Numbered from the stretch's first letter, positions 1 to 11,037 are shown. The stretch: 64,000 bases of DNA from Symbiodinium natans (GCA_905221605.1 CAJNDS010002279.1:1276084-1340083); one strand, 5' to 3'. The notes: generated from the sequence alone by a model not told the origin. Numbers and translations are program-made.

Positions 1-167
1 GGGGTTTAGGGTTTAGGGCTTTTAGGGTTTAGGGTTTAGGGTTGTAGGGGTTTAGGGGTTAGGGTTTGGGGTTTAGGGTTTAGGGTTTGGGGTTTAGGGT
101 TTTAGGGTTTAGGGTTTAGGGTTTGGGGTTTTAGGGTTTAGGAATAGGGGTTTAGGGTTGTGACCGA
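1..167. repeat. TTTAGGG telomere-like array
   Basis: Tandem TTTAGGG heptamers with TTTGGGG and TTTTAGGG variants run from the first base. At a true left chromosome end the + strand would read CCCTAAA, so this is an interstitial array. Confidence 0.95.
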
Positions 168-1510
168 ACATTTTTTGTTCAGCTTCGCTGCACCTTGTTG
201 CAAACTCTTTGCAAAGGGACTGGTGGCTTGAGGAAGGACCTGGAGGGGCTTGGTGGAGGATAGTGGAGGGAGGGCCTGGGGTTTACTCGGAGGATTTCCT
301 GTGTGCAGTCTCCTTCAATGAAGGGCGAACAGAAGGCACATGGTCTTCTCTTTGCGGAAGTGTTGGCAAGGCTAAACTTCGATTTTGATTTAGTACTCCT
401 ATGCACCTTGCATTTGATAGTGGCTTGAGGTTTTGAGGGTTCAGGGTGTAGGCTTAGGGTTTAGGGTTTCGGTCTTTGTGGTTTAGGGTTGTTCTAAGGG
501 AGGTTACATGGTCCCTGATTGTGGTCCCCTTGGGTTTTGCAGGGTCTATAGGGGCATTTCGGAGGGTTTGGCTGATCTTTGCCTAGAGGGTTTTGACAGT
601 GTTTGTTTTCAAGGTACAGAGTTTCGAGCTTGCCCTAATCCCTAAGCCCTAAACCTCAGCCCTACAACCTAAACCCCTGTTGTTTTGCGGGCGTTCGGTC
701 TTTCTGGGGTCCGACCCTTCAGGCTTTTGGAGTATGGGGCTGTTCTCCCCCCCCCCCCCCGCCACGCTCCCCACACGCACGACCCCTCTCGCTGTACTTA
801 TTCATGCCCCTTTGTGGGCTCTGTGAGCCCTGAAACCCTAAACCCTTCAAGCTCTAAAGCTTGCCTGGACCCACAAGCCAAATGGCCGGAAGTCAGGACG
901 CCGACACCCGTGCCCAACCGCCGAAGAACGTGCAGACCCAGCGCCCTGGCTTCGTTCTCCTGGATCTAGGGTATAGGGTTTCGGGTTTAGGGTCTTAAGA
1001 TCAAGGACTTGACGAAGTCCCTATACATAGACCCCGAAACCCTGAACCTCTGCCAACCCTCAACCTTCCGAAGCTGGAAATTCGTGCCTTAACCTTAGAC
1101 ACCTAGAACCCCAAGAGACCACACCTCTTACACTAACAGTCCTTACAAGGAAGTATAGTACCCCTACAATAATCCCAATTAAGGATGGTTAGTATAAGGG
1201 GAAACATCCCAAGTCTAGGATTTAGGTCCTCCGGCACTTGGAGGTTCATGGTACTTAGTAACCAATTTGAACACTACCTGTAACTGTACTTATAACCATC
1301 TTAGGGCACTTAGGGGGCTTGCAAGTGGGTGATAAGTACAGCTATAATTAGTTACTAAGTACCATGAAGCTCCAAGCATTGGGCTTTTTGAGGACGGCTT
1401 GGGGGTTCAGGCTTTCAGGGCCCAGGCCTTCGACTCCAGTTGTCGGGGATCCAAGGCCTGCACCATGCAACCTGACCCAGAACACATCCTAAACCCCATA
1501 GAAGCCCTAA
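168..1510. other. Unique sequence with degenerate telomere motifs
   Basis: Mostly non-repetitive DNA with scattered single TTTAGGG or CCCTAAA units and a poly-C run near 747-760. The part around 490-560 resembles a repeat family also seen near 57720, 59060 and 63070 (ACATGGTCCC motif). A TIR element lies at 1236-1376. Two open frames (179-406 minus, 685-969 plus) have no recognisable protein features and I do not call them. Confidence 0.6.
1236..1376. mobile_element. TIR element, family 1 (CTTGGAGGTT ends)
   Basis: Starts CTTGGAGGTTCATGGTACTT and ends with the inverted form ending GCTCCAAG. The interior carries the family motif GGGCACTTAGGGGGCTT. About 140 bp with no coding capacity, so it is MITE-like. 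Further copies lie at 5516, 13341, 32682 and 59239. Confidence 0.85.
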
Positions 1511-1512
1511 GC

Positions 1513-1601
1513 CCCAAACCCAAAACCCAAAACCCAAAACCCTAAACCCTAAACCCTAAACCCTAAACCCTAAACCCTAAACCCTAAACCCTAAACCCTC
1601 T
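1513..1601. repeat. CCCTAAA array before an exon island
   Basis: About twelve CCCTAAA heptamers lie immediately upstream of the coding-like island at 1612-1670. Confidence 0.95.
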
Positions 1602-1611
1602 AAGCGCCCAA

Positions 1612-1670
1612 AGGTACGAGCGCATCAGCGAGTGGCTTCTGACCATGGGAGCCGAAGAGGCGCCCCGGGG
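1612..1670 (+). CDS. Exon-like island, unidentified
   Basis: One frame reads through as YERISEWLLTMGAEEAPR with no stop. Candidate AG acceptors lie just upstream, and TTTAGGG repeats start about 50 bp downstream. The product is not recognised and the edges are approximate. Membership in the same gene as later islands is only inferred from the shared strand and layout. Confidence 0.4.
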
Positions 1671-1717
1671 TTCTGGAATCAAGGGACTAAAACAGAGGGA
1701 CCCTTAGAAGGGACCTT

Positions 1718-1814
1718 AGTTTAGGGTTTAGGGTTTAGGGTTTAGGGTTTAGGGTTTAGGGTTTAGGGTTTAGGGTTTGGGGTTTAGGGTTTAGGGTTTA
1801 GGGTTTAGGGTTCT
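1718..1814. repeat. TTTAGGG array after an exon island
   Basis: About thirteen TTTAGGG units in the opposite orientation to the array upstream of the island. Confidence 0.95.
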
Positions 1815-2446
1815 TTGAGGGTTCTTTAAGGGTTAGCGACTATTCAAGGGTCATAAAGGGGTTAGGTAAGGGAATAGGATCGAGGGCCCCTTCTAGGGGT
1901 CCCTCCTTATACCCCCTAGTGGAAGCCCTAAGGTTGTACCCGACTATTGTTACAGGGTCCTTAAGGGAGGGGAGGGGGGGCATAGGGTTTAGAGTTTAGG
2001 GTTTAGGGTATGGACCCTATAATAGCATCACCTGGTGATTATATTATTATTCTGCATTAATATTTCATTATATAAGTAGTATGATGTTATTGTACTGGGT
2101 TCTTGTATCACCTTACTATTGTATCATATCACCATGTTCTCGCCAATGTTCGATTAGTACTCTTATATTAGTATGTTATCATATCGATATATTGTTATGT
2201 TATTTAAGCTCGGTTTTTAGTCGTTTTCTTAATTTTGGTGTTGATTTCGACTCTCTTTTTTTGTCTACCCTCTCTCTCTCGCTCTCCTGTCTCCCTCTCT
2301 CCCTCTCTCTCCCTTTCCCTCCCTCTGCACTTCAGATTTGCAGTAGTAGCATCATCCCCCTGGCACAGAGAAGACTTCAGCCAGAGGCTTCGGCCGCTTT
2401 GGGGCAAGCCGCAGCTTCGTTCTGATGGGATGAAGCTCGTTGGGAG

Positions 2447-2591
2447 ACTTAAACCCCAAACCCTAAGCCCTAAACCCTGAACCCTAAACCCTAAACCCCA
2501 AACCCCAAACCCCAAACCCCAAACCCCAAACCCTAAACCCAAAACCCAAAACCCTAAACCCTAAACCCCAAACCCGAAACCCTAAACCCAA
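2447..2591. repeat. CCCTAAA/CCCCAAA mixed array
   Basis: CCCTAAA units with a block of CCCCAAA variants, directly upstream of the exon at 2621. Confidence 0.9.
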
Positions 2592-2620
2592 AGAGCTCTG
2601 CACCTGAGCCGCGCAGCCAG

Positions 2621-2698
2621 GTCTTCCCAGATGCAGTTGCCCTGCTCCGCTGGCGCGATCGCGCCTCTGCGGCTCTGGGTTTCATCCCCCCAGCCCTG
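2621..2698 (+). CDS. Exon-like island, unidentified (RWRD motif)
   Basis: An AG acceptor precedes GTC and 26 codons are open: VFPDAVALLRWRD then RASAALGFIPPAL. The next bases are GTTTAGGG, so the 5' splice site would be formed by the telomere repeat itself. The LLRWRD motif faintly recalls the start of reticulon domains (LLxWRD), but this is too short to assign. Confidence 0.5.
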
Positions 2699-2879
2699 GT
2701 TTAGGGTTTAGGGTTTAGGGTTTAGGATTTAGGTGTAGGGTTTAGGGTACAGGATTTGGGGTTTTTCTTTGGGTTTTTTTGGGTTTGGGGGTTAGTCCTT
2801 AAGGGTTTAGCACTTGGGGGTTGGGGTTCTGGGGTTCAGGTTTGGGCACTGAGTTTCCGAATCCCTCCCCACTCATATC

Positions 2880-2963
2880 ATGCAAGCTACCCCAAGATAA
2901 GAACGTGATTGGTGTAGACTTATATATATATATATGTATATATCTTTATATATCTTTGATATG

Positions 2964-2999
<36 letters not shown>

Positions 3000-3020
3000 C
3001 ATACACAAGAGGAGCTGGGA
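2880..3020. repeat. TA/ATGT microsatellite
   Basis: Alternating TA with ATGTAT interruptions, about 140 bp. Open frames here are only simple-sequence translation. Confidence 0.9.
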
Positions 3021-3112
3021 TTCACATTACGGGCAGGGCGTGCAGACGTAGCCAAGAGACTGGAAGGCTTCTCTCGGAAGTACCCAAGATGCACAGAAGG
3101 CTCCTGGATCCA

Positions 3113-3313
3113 CCAGAACCCTAAACCCTAAACCCTAAACCCTAAACCCTAAACCCTAAACCCTCTAACCCTCTAAACCCTAATCCCCTAAACTTCACCC
3201 TGACGCCTCCGAAGTTTCCGGAGTGTCCCCAAACCCTAAACCCTAAACCCTAAACCCTAAGCCCTAAGCCCTAAGCCCTAAACCCTAAACCGTAAACCCT
3301 AAACCCTAAACCC
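3113..3313. repeat. CCCTAAA array, two blocks
   Basis: Two CCCTAAA blocks are separated by about 45 bp of unique sequence. The array abuts a family 1 TIR fragment at 3313-3329. Confidence 0.9.
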
Positions 3314-3337
3314 CATGAACCTCCAAGTAGAATCCAG

Positions 3338-3390
3338 GCAATCAGCGCATGCTCCCCAAGCTGGCGCTGGATGGCATCGTGCGGAGCCCG
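3338..3390 (+). CDS. Exon-like island, unidentified
   Basis: After the acceptor ATCCAG the open frame reads NQRMLPKLALDGIVRSP, followed by a GT donor (GTTGAC). A piece of family 1 TIR (ATGAACCTCCAAG) lies just before the acceptor. The product is not recognised. Confidence 0.5.
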
Positions 3391-3416
3391 GTTGACAGTT
3401 GCCGACATTGGGGGCT

Positions 3417-3520
3417 TAGGGTTTAGGGTTTAGGGTTCAGGGTTTAGGGTTTAGGGTTTAGGCTTTGAGGGTTTAGGGTTTGAGGTTTTGAGGTTGAGGT
3501 TTTGGGGTGTAGGGTTTTGG
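3417..3520. repeat. TTTAGGG array after an exon
   Basis: TTTAGGG units with degenerate TTTGAGG variants, just downstream of the exon at 3338-3390. Confidence 0.9.
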
Positions 3521-4807
3521 GTATGGCAACTAAATTATACTGCCTTTGGCCCCCTAATTTCGGAACCCCCCCCCCCCCCCCCATATTGGCAAACCTCCAC
3601 ACGTCCGAGTCGCCCAGGCCACTCGCGACTCAGCTGAGCAGCTGGTTCACTGCCTGCAGCCTGGCGACAAGGCCTCTCAAAACTCCTGAAAGCCCTGCAT
3701 GGGAGTTTATGCGAAAATATGGGAACCCTTTTCTAGCCCCCAAAACGTAGGATTCCCTGAGAATAAGGACCCCAATAAGGCCTCCCCTAATCTCACAAAC
3801 TCCCGGATCAAAGAACCCTAAACCCCCAACCTTAGCTTAGAACCATGCGGCTCTAGAGCTCCAGCGCCCCCAAAACCTCGAGCCCTAAGCCTGGGGGGAC
3901 ATGCGGTGGATGGCGAGTAGACCCTCAACCCTAACCCTAAACCCTAAGTCCCTGTTCAGGGCTGTAGGGGACAGAGAGGCCTTGCCATTTAAACCCCATG
4001 TCCCTGAGCCCTAATCCTTCTCTGCATCCTAAACCCTCAACCAAACCCTGAACTCACCCTAAACGCTGAACCCTGAACTCTAAACCTAAACCCGAAACCT
4101 TTAAACCCCCGGCCCCTCACCCCCCCCCCCCCTTTCCTCCCCCAAGACCCTCTCATCTGCATGCCAGGCCCGCTGCTCTAAACCTGCAGTTCCCAGCTTT
4201 AGGGTTTTCGGGGCTTTGGGCTCAGGGTTTCGGGTTTAGAGGGCTTTTTTGGGGTTAGAGGGGTTAGAGCTTAAGGGGTGGCCTGCTGCGATTTGAAGAG
4301 GGCGCGTTTGTGTTTGTGGGCGGTGGCTACCATGAAGAGCCCGGCAGGTGCTTTGCTGAGCTTCCCAGCAGCGACCATCAGCTTGGTATTTGGGCAACGG
4401 AACCGGGTCCGGCTGTTCCTTTTAAGGAGATTGTTCAGGAGATTGGGGATGTGAGCCCCCTTACGCACGCATGCAGGCAACCTTCGCAACTTGCCCCAAA
4501 GCCGGTTGTGGATGCCCACCAGCACCGCTACGATGTCAGCATCGCACCACTGCTCTCTGGCATCAGTAAGGAGCACGGGCGAGAGACACCTGTGGCGGCT
4601 TGTTCTTGCTGCCCTTCGGCTTGTTGTGGATGGTGGCTGCAGCAACTACATAGCCCGAGAGCTCGCTCTCGTTTAGTTTTTCTGCCGAGTTTTCGGGTTT
4701 CGGTGGTTCGACTCACTCCCGACCCCGAAACCCTAAACGACAACCCCTAAGCCGCAAGCAGCACCCCCTTCAACCCCTGAACTCCCCTCCCCTAAACTCC
4801 CTTGGCT
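3521..4807. other. Unique sequence, no assigned gene
   Basis: Mixed unique DNA with single telomere motifs and poly-C runs (3568-3582, 4119-4132). An open frame on the minus strand at 4271-4645 (124 codons) has protein-like composition, including VAVLVGIHNRLWGKLRRLP, but I cannot tie it to a family. It may be a decayed exon or chance. Confidence 0.45.
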
Positions 4808-4928
4808 TGACCCTAAACCCTAAACCCTAAACCCTAAACCCTAAACCCTAAACCCTAAACCCTAAACCCTAAACCCTAAACCCTAAACTCTAAACCCTAA
4901 ACCCTAAACCGAAAACCCTAAACCCTAA
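4808..4928. repeat. CCCTAAA array
   Basis: About seventeen CCCTAAA heptamers. A family 1 TIR remnant follows at 4931-4975. Confidence 0.95.
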
Positions 4929-4978
4929 TTGGGGTTATAAGTACCCATGGTTATAAGTACTCATGAGCCTCCAAGCAG

Positions 4979-5062
4979 GATGCCCAGATGGTCGTGTACG
5001 GCCACGGCATCGCGCAGCCCATCGAGATCGCGCCGCCTCTCCTCTCCGCCTGGGGCCCCTTG
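4979..5062 (+). CDS. Exon-like island, unidentified
   Basis: Acceptor CAAGCAG, then 28 open codons starting DAQMVVYGHGIAQPIEIAPP and ending SAWGPL, then a GC donor (GCAGTT). The family 1 TIR end CCTCCAAG sits three bases before the exon. It is GC-rich and protein-like. The product is unknown. Confidence 0.55.
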
Positions 5063-5515
5063 GCAGTTAAGGGGGTTTCGGGTTTAGGGTTGAGGGAAGT
5101 TTAGGGTTTAGGGTTTCGGGTTTCGGCTTAGGGTCCGCTGGCAATTTGCCTTCAGCTTTGTTTGGAAGGAAAACAATGAGCTTGTCCACCCCGCCTCCCC
5201 CCCCCCAAACCCTCGATGTGGGGTTGTTCGTTTCAACCATTCTGCTGGGCCTGAAAATGGCAGGTCCCTAAACCCTAAGCCCTCATGTGCTTACTTTCTT
5301 ACGGGAGCTGCGACCACCTCAACTCCCACACTCCCAAACCCCAAGCCCAAAACCCTCGCCCCAAACCCTAAACCCTAGCACCCTAAGCCCTAAACCCTGA
5401 ACTCCTAGACTCCCAAACCCCCAACACCCTCAATTCTGGGGTTCGTAAGGGAGGGGGTGCCTATAGGGAAGCTTAGGGAAGCTCAGGGAGCCTTAGGGAG
5501 TACTGGGGAGTACTA

Positions 5516-5657
5516 CTTGGAGGTTCATGGTACTTAGTAACTGATTAAAACTGTACTTGTAACTGTACTTATAACCATATTAGGGCCCTTAAGGGGCTTA
5601 TAAGTGGGTCATAAGTACAGTTATAACTCGTTACTAAGTACCATGAACCTCCGAGTA
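5516..5657. mobile_element. TIR element, family 1
   Basis: A complete copy: CTTGGAGGTTCATGGTACTT at the left, the inverted counterpart at the right, and the interior GGGCCCTTAAGGGGCTT. TA lies on both sides. It is non-coding. Confidence 0.9.
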
Positions 5658-5776
5658 GGGAACCTTGGGTTAACCGAAAGCTAAACGTACTCCTTCGATG
5701 CGAAGAGGCGGCAGCCTGATCGGCTTCAACATCGCCCGTTGGGTGCATGCGCTGACGGCCAACGCGGGGCACCAAG

Positions 5777-6073
5777 CCTCCGGTCGAGGGGGTTTAGGGT
5801 TTAGGGGGTTGGGTCTTAGAGGATTAGGGATTAGGGGTTTAGGGTTTAGGGTTTAATTAGGGTTAGGGTTTAGGGTTTAGGGTTTAGGGTTTAGGGTTTA
5901 GGGTTTAGGGTTTAGGGTTTAGGGTTTAGGGTTTAGGGTTTAGGGTTTAGGGTTTAGGGTTTAGTGTTTAGGTTTTAGGGTTTAGGGTTTAGGGTTTAGG
6001 GTTTAGGGTTTAGGGTTTAGGGTTTAGGGTTTAGGGTTTAGGGTTTAGGGTTTAGGGTCCGGGTTTAGGGTTT
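5777..6073. repeat. Long TTTAGGG array
   Basis: Nearly 300 bp of mostly perfect TTTAGGG units, running directly into the AT satellite. Confidence 0.97.
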
Positions 6074-6974
6074 AGATAATATTAATGATATTGATAATAT
6101 TCATAATGTTAATAATGTTAAGAATGTTAATAACATTAATATTCATAATATTAGTAATATTAATAATACCAAAAATATTAATAATATTAATAATACGAAT
6201 AATATGAATAATATGAATAATATTAATAATATTAATAATATTAAAAACATTAGCAATATTAGTAATATTACAAATATTCATGATATTAATAGTATGAGTA
6301 ATATTCATAATATTTATAATATTTATAGTACTAATAATATTTATAAGAAAATCACATTAACAAAATTAATAATATTAACAAAAACAATATTAATAATGTT
6401 AATGATACTAATGATATAAATATTTTAATTTAATATATTACAATATGAATAATATTAAAAGATAATATATAATAATCTTATACTATAATTAATATTAATC
6501 ATATTAATATTTAATATATTAATCATATTTTCATCTTAATCATATTAATTAATATTAATCATATTAATAATTTAATAATATTAATAAGATATAATATTAA
6601 AATAATATTAATAATAATTAATAATGATTAAGAATATTACGAATATTAATAATATTATAATATTAATAATTTAATTAATATTAATCTGATAATAATATTA
6701 ATATTATAATTAATATTAATAATATAAACTATTAATAATATAATAATATTAATAATATTAATTAATATTAATAATTATTAATCCTATTAATAATATTAAT
6801 AATATTAATAATATTAATAATATTAATAATATTAATAATATTAATAATATTAATAATATTAATAATATTAATAGTCATAATAATCTTAATAATATGAATA
6901 ATATTAATAATATTAATAGTATTAATACTATTCATAATATTAATAATACCAATAATATTAATAATATTCATCAT
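6074..6974. repeat. ATTAATAAT satellite block
   Basis: A 900 bp block almost devoid of G/C made of ATTAATAAT-type units. It is most regular near 6786-6870 and degenerate in the middle. TTTAGGG arrays border both sides. Asn/Ile-only open frames here are repeat translation, not genes. Confidence 0.95.
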
Positions 6975-7056
6975 GGTTTAGGGTTTAGGGTTTAGGGTTT
7001 AGGGTTTAGGGTTTAGGGTTTAGGGTTTAGGGTTTAGGGTTTAGGGTTTAGGGTTG
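6975..7056. repeat. TTTAGGG array
   Basis: Eleven TTTAGGG units in the same orientation as the array on the other side of the AT satellite, as if one array had been interrupted. Confidence 0.95.
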
Positions 7057-7179
7057 GGTGTAGGGCTTTGAGGCGTGGGGTTTGGGGAGGCCGCAGGATG
7101 GAGGGGTTTTCAGGCCTTGAAGCTCCGACCCCCGCCACAAGCCCCGAAACCCTAAAGCCTGATGTCTGTGTCTTGCAAC

Positions 7180-7262
7180 CTTGAACCCTAAACCCTAAAC
7201 CCTAAACCCTAAACCCTAAACCCTAAACCCTAAACCCTAAACCCTAAACCCTAAACCCTAGC
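7180..7262. repeat. CCCTAAA array before an exon
   Basis: About eleven CCCTAAA units, 38 bp upstream of the exon at 7301. Confidence 0.95.
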
Positions 7263-7300
7263 CCCGAGACCCTAGACCCTCTGAACTCCGCTCGGCCCAG

Positions 7301-7352
7301 GCCCGCAAGATGATGGACGTGATGGAGAACATCACCAAGCTCCCCTGGCCCT
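7301..7352 (+). CDS. Exon-like island, unidentified
   Basis: Acceptor GGCCCAG, open frame ARKMMDVMENITKLPWP, GT donor (GTACTG). Clear amino-acid-like composition between opposed telomere arrays. The product is unknown. Confidence 0.55.
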
Positions 7353-7364
7353 GTACTGTTTCGG

Positions 7365-7735
7365 GTTTCGGGTTTGGGGTTTGGGGTTTAGGGTTTAGGG
7401 TTTAGGGCTTGGGGCTTAGGGTTTAGGGTTTAGGGTTTAGGGTTTGGGGTTTTAGGGTTTTAGGGTTCAGGGTTTAGGGTTTAGGGCATGCTGGCTCCAT
7501 AGATCCATAGCCCCAAAGCCCTGCAAAAGGGACCGCATCTTTGAGAGCTGACAAGCCGGAAGCCCTATAGGGTTCAGGGTTTCGGGTTGAGGGGTTTCGG
7601 GTTTGGGGGTTTTAGGGGTTTGGGGGTTTTGGGGGTTTTGGGGGTTTTGGGGGTTTTCGGGGTTTTAGGGGTTTTAGGGGTTTTAGGGGTTTTAGGGGTT
7701 TTAGGTTTAGGGTTTAGGGTTTCAGGAGGCTCAGG
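7365..7735. repeat. TTTAGGG and TTTTGGGG arrays
   Basis: TTTAGGG units (7365-7485), a short unique part, then a run of nine- and eight-base variants such as TTTTGGGGG and TTTTAGGGG (7580-7735). Confidence 0.9.
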
Positions 7736-8089
7736 GTTTAGGCAATTGCCACCAAGGACCACCTCCGAGAGCACCTATTGAAATTAAATGAGCCCCCCCC
7801 TCCTCCCCCCCAGTGCTACTTTTGGGTGTTGAGAAGGTTAGGGTCTGAGGGGGTCTAGGAGCTGAGGGTTTAGGGGGGTCGAGAGTTAGAGAGGTTGAGG
7901 GTTGAGGGGTTAGGGCTTGGGTTTAGGGGTTGAGGGTTTTGGGGTTGAGGATTTGAGGTTCAGGGTTTAGGGGCTGAGAGTTTGGAGGTTTAGGACTTGA
8001 GGGTTCAAGGTTTAAGGTTTAGGACTAGGGTTGGAGGTTGAGTGCGTTTAGGGCTTTTGGAGTTCTGGGGCTTAGGGGTTGAGCACGAG

Positions 8090-8148
8090 GCTAGTGCGCG
8101 CCAACCGCTTCAGCCTCGACACGGTGGCTGGCTTCGCAAAGACATGGA
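8090..8148 (+). CDS. Exon-like island, unidentified
   Basis: Open frame LVRANRFSLDTVAGFAKTW after an AG (CACGAG). It runs directly into a family 4 element beginning GACCTAGGGCCCCTATT. The coding-like character is good, but the edges are uncertain. Confidence 0.45.
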
Positions 8149-8255
8149 CCTAGGGCCCCTATTCCTTTTTCCTAGGGTTTAGGTTGCCTTATAATTCCCT
8201 TCAAACCCAAAAGGGCATCCTTTCTAGTTCTAGGTTACTTCTTGGGTCTTTGAGG
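8141..8255. mobile_element. Repeat family 4 copy
   Basis: Shares the order 'CTAGG(G/A)CCC, CCTTATTCC, GGTTTAGGTT, AAAGGGCA, TAGGTTAC, TTGGGTCT' with copies at 42203, 54160, 55100, 60545 and 61435. It is non-coding. Confidence 0.6.
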
Positions 8256-9594
8256 CCTTAACGTTCGTCCTCCTTGGGAGGGGTTCAGAGCTTCGGCTGC
8301 CTGTAGTCCGCAGGCCGTACTTGGCTATACTACACTACACTACACTACACTTCACTACACTACGTACGCTATGTGACGCCGTGCTACACTATACTACACT
8401 ACACTCCACTATACTATGCAGAGAGAATCCTATAATATGCCGTAGCACGCGATTTTGGATGTTTCGTATTTGGGATGGCGAAAACCTTCGGGGGATGGGT
8501 CGTAAACTCTCTTCCCAACGACCTGAACATCCCGACCAATATCTCAGGGGTTGTTTTTTGGTACGTTTTCGGCTTTGGGGCTTAGGTCCGTTTGGCTTCG
8601 GGTTTAGGTCCATTCTGCAAGGGGCACTGTGACCTAAGCTAGAGCAGCCGATCCCCTTCCAAACCCTAAACCCTAAACCCCAAACCCCAAACCCCAAACC
8701 CCAAACCCTAAACCCAAAATCCAGAACCCTGAACCCTGAACCCTAAACCCTGACCCTAAACCGGCAACCCTAGATGCAGAGCTTGGTTCCCTGACAACGT
8801 GAGTAAGCCAAGAAGGTTTTTGGGTTTTCGAGGTCCATAGGGTTTAGGGTTTAGGGTGTAGGGTGTATATAGGGTTTAGGGTTTAGGTTTTAGGGTTTGG
8901 GAGCCCAAAAAAGGAAATGGAACTTTGGGCTCACAGCTTGGGAGGAATGTTGTGGATGCTGCAGGGAGTCTCTTGGAAGAGTCGAAGTTGCTGCAGATTC
9001 TTTCCGATGGCTTTTCACGGGAAAGCAGCAGGAACGTTAAAACCCTAAACCCTAAACCCTAAACCCTAAACCCTAAACCCTAAACCCTAAACCCTAAACC
9101 CTATACCCTAAACCCTAAACCCTCGGTCGTGGGAAGCTCTGGGGGCAGCTCAGAGAGCCAGAGGAAGGGCCTACAGCAGAGGGTGGCAGGGGCTGCGGAA
9201 AGCCGCACCATGTAGGGCCCCCCCCTTTTTCGGTCACAGAGCCCGTGCTCTGTGACTACATCTGCGACAATGGGAGACAATGGGAGTCGAACTTCGGGTT
9301 CATGTTAGGGTTTAGGGTTTAGGGTTTGGGGTTCAGGGTTTAGGGTTTAGGGTTTAGAGAGTCTGTTGTGGCCGACGACGCTCAATCAGAGAAGTTTTGC
9401 TGCTCGAGGCCTTTGGGAGCTAGCTCCGAAACCCTAAACCCTAAACCCTAAACCCTAAACCCTAAACCCTGAACCCTGAACCCTAAACCCTAAACCCTAA
9501 ACCCTAAACCCTAAACCCTGAACCCTGAACCCTAAACCCTGAACCCTAAACCCTAAACCGCATTAGGGGCCCTACTGCCCTTCCCGCCGCCCAG
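8256..9594. other. Unique stretches and short arrays
   Basis: Holds a TACACTACACT simple repeat (8326-8415), CCCTAAA arrays (8660-8765, 9033-9123, 9427-9560) and short unique segments. No gene is seen. Confidence 0.6.
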
Positions 9595-9669
9595 GTGCTC
9601 TACAAGGTTGGCGAGGATGCGATCAGCGACGCCTTCGCGCGGGCGGCCGATGCGTCGGACAGCGCGCAG
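9595..9669 (+). CDS. Exon-like island, unidentified
   Basis: Acceptor CGCCCAG, then 25 codons, VLYKVGEDAISDAFARAADA then SDSAQ, then a GC donor (GCACGG). It is alanine-rich and GC-rich. The product is unknown. Confidence 0.55.
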
Positions 9670-9696
9670 GCACGGCCTTGGGGGTGTTTCAGCTGA

Positions 9697-9838
9697 AGCC
9701 CTAAACCCCAAACCCCAAACCCCAAACCCTAAACCCTAGACTCTAGACCCTAGACCCTAGACCCTAGGCCCTAGACCCTAGACCCTAGACCCTAGACCCT
9801 AGACCCTAGACCCTAAACCCTAAACCCTAAACCCTAAT
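9697..9838. repeat. CCCCAAA / CCCTAGA / CCCTAAA array
   Basis: A homogeneous block of CCCTAGA variants (about 9735-9805) inside canonical CCCTAAA units. Confidence 0.95.
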
Positions 9839-9839
9839 A

Positions 9840-10322
9840 TAAACCTTTAACGGCCCTTCAGTCTTAGAGCCCTAGACAAACACCCTTTGGTTCATGGCGG
9901 GCGCGGTGACAGCGGTGAAAAGGGCGTTTACAGGATTTAATTTGAAATAAAGACATGTCGGATTATGCAACATTGTTCAAAGACTAACATTATGAGTGAG
10001 CACTACTCGCCAAATGATATATCAATTCTTGGTTTTCATTAGTACTAAATGCATTGCATATGAAGAGACAAAAGTAATGAGCACAAGAATTAGAAGAACG
10101 AAATACGATATAATAATTGTGGTGTCACTTCGTTCTTGTAATCCAATTAGAATCTCTTTTCCGTAGTTATAATGCATGAAATATCAGACAGAACAACTGA
10201 AGCACAATGAAAATAAGACATTTTAATGCGGCTTTTTTTAAAACAAATGTGTTTTTTGGCTGCTCATTGTAGTACTATTTGATTTTTTTAGTAATCTCTT
10301 CACATTGTATTACCAACATGCG
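9840..10322. other. AT-rich unique island
   Basis: About 400 bp of AT-rich, non-tandem DNA, unlike the GC-rich exons and the arrays around it. No long open frame and no recognised gene. It could be an old insertion. Confidence 0.5.
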
Positions 10323-10432
10323 ATAGGGTTTAGGGTTCAGGGTTTAGGGTTTTGGGTTTTGGGTTTAGGGTTTAGGTCGACAACATTCACTTCACATGGG
10401 CACTCGAAGTCGCTAAGTTGTGGGGCAGCCAG

Positions 10433-10476
10433 GTGGTTCTGATCTTCCCCACGCTGAAGGAGGAGTCGCTCGGCAG
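10433..10476 (+). CDS. Exon-like island, unidentified
   Basis: Acceptor CAGCCAG, open frame VVLIFPTLKEESLG, then GGCAG|GATTCC. It may extend further, since the frame stays open. The product is unknown. Confidence 0.45.
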
Positions 10477-10515
10477 GATTCCGACCTTCCCCTTACTTCA
10501 GGGGCTCAGGGCTTA

Positions 10516-10588
10516 TAGGGTTTAGGGTTTAGGGTTTAGGGTTTAGGGTTTAGAGTTTAGGGTTTAGGGTTTAGGGTTTAGGGTTGTC
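10516..10588. repeat. TTTAGGG array
   Basis: About ten TTTAGGG units downstream of the exon-like island. Confidence 0.95.
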
Positions 10589-10844
10589 GGGGTTTTGGGC
10601 TTATAGGGTTTTTTTAGGGTTGAGAGGGTTCAGGGTTTTGAGGTTGTAGGATGCAGGGTTTGCAAGGTCTCTAGTGTTTAGGGATGCGGGGTTTATAGGG
10701 CTTCGGATTCAAGATCTTCGTGCTTTGTGGGGCTTTCGGCGACGTCGAGGGGCCTGCAGCAGCTCCAGTCGAGGGGCTTCCTACGCGTTGCCCGAGCTCT
10801 CCCAAAGTATGGTTTGGGGTTTAGGGTTTAGGGTTTAAGGTTTA

Positions 10845-10850
10845 GGGTCC

Positions 10851-10917
<67 letters not shown>

Positions 10918-10941
10918 GCCCTCAGCCCTCAGCCCTCAGCC

Positions 10942-10980
<39 letters not shown>

Positions 10981-10990
10981 ACCCGCAACC

Positions 10991-11022
<32 letters not shown>

Positions 11023-11037
11023 ACCCTAAACCCTAAA
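10845..11037. repeat. CCCTCAA variant array
   Basis: About twenty-five CCCTCAA heptamers with a few CCCTCAG units. A homogenised variant of the telomere motif. Confidence 0.95.

Noticed and set aside
1-167. Chromosome end
   Set aside because: The motif is telomeric, but orientation is wrong for a left end and the same motif recurs in both orientations across the window.
4271-4645. Minus-strand gene of 124 codons
   Set aside because: The composition is protein-like, but no motif is recognised and overlapping + frames are equally long; left as unassigned.
6072-6974. Asn/Ile-rich frames
   Set aside because: Translation of the AT satellite.
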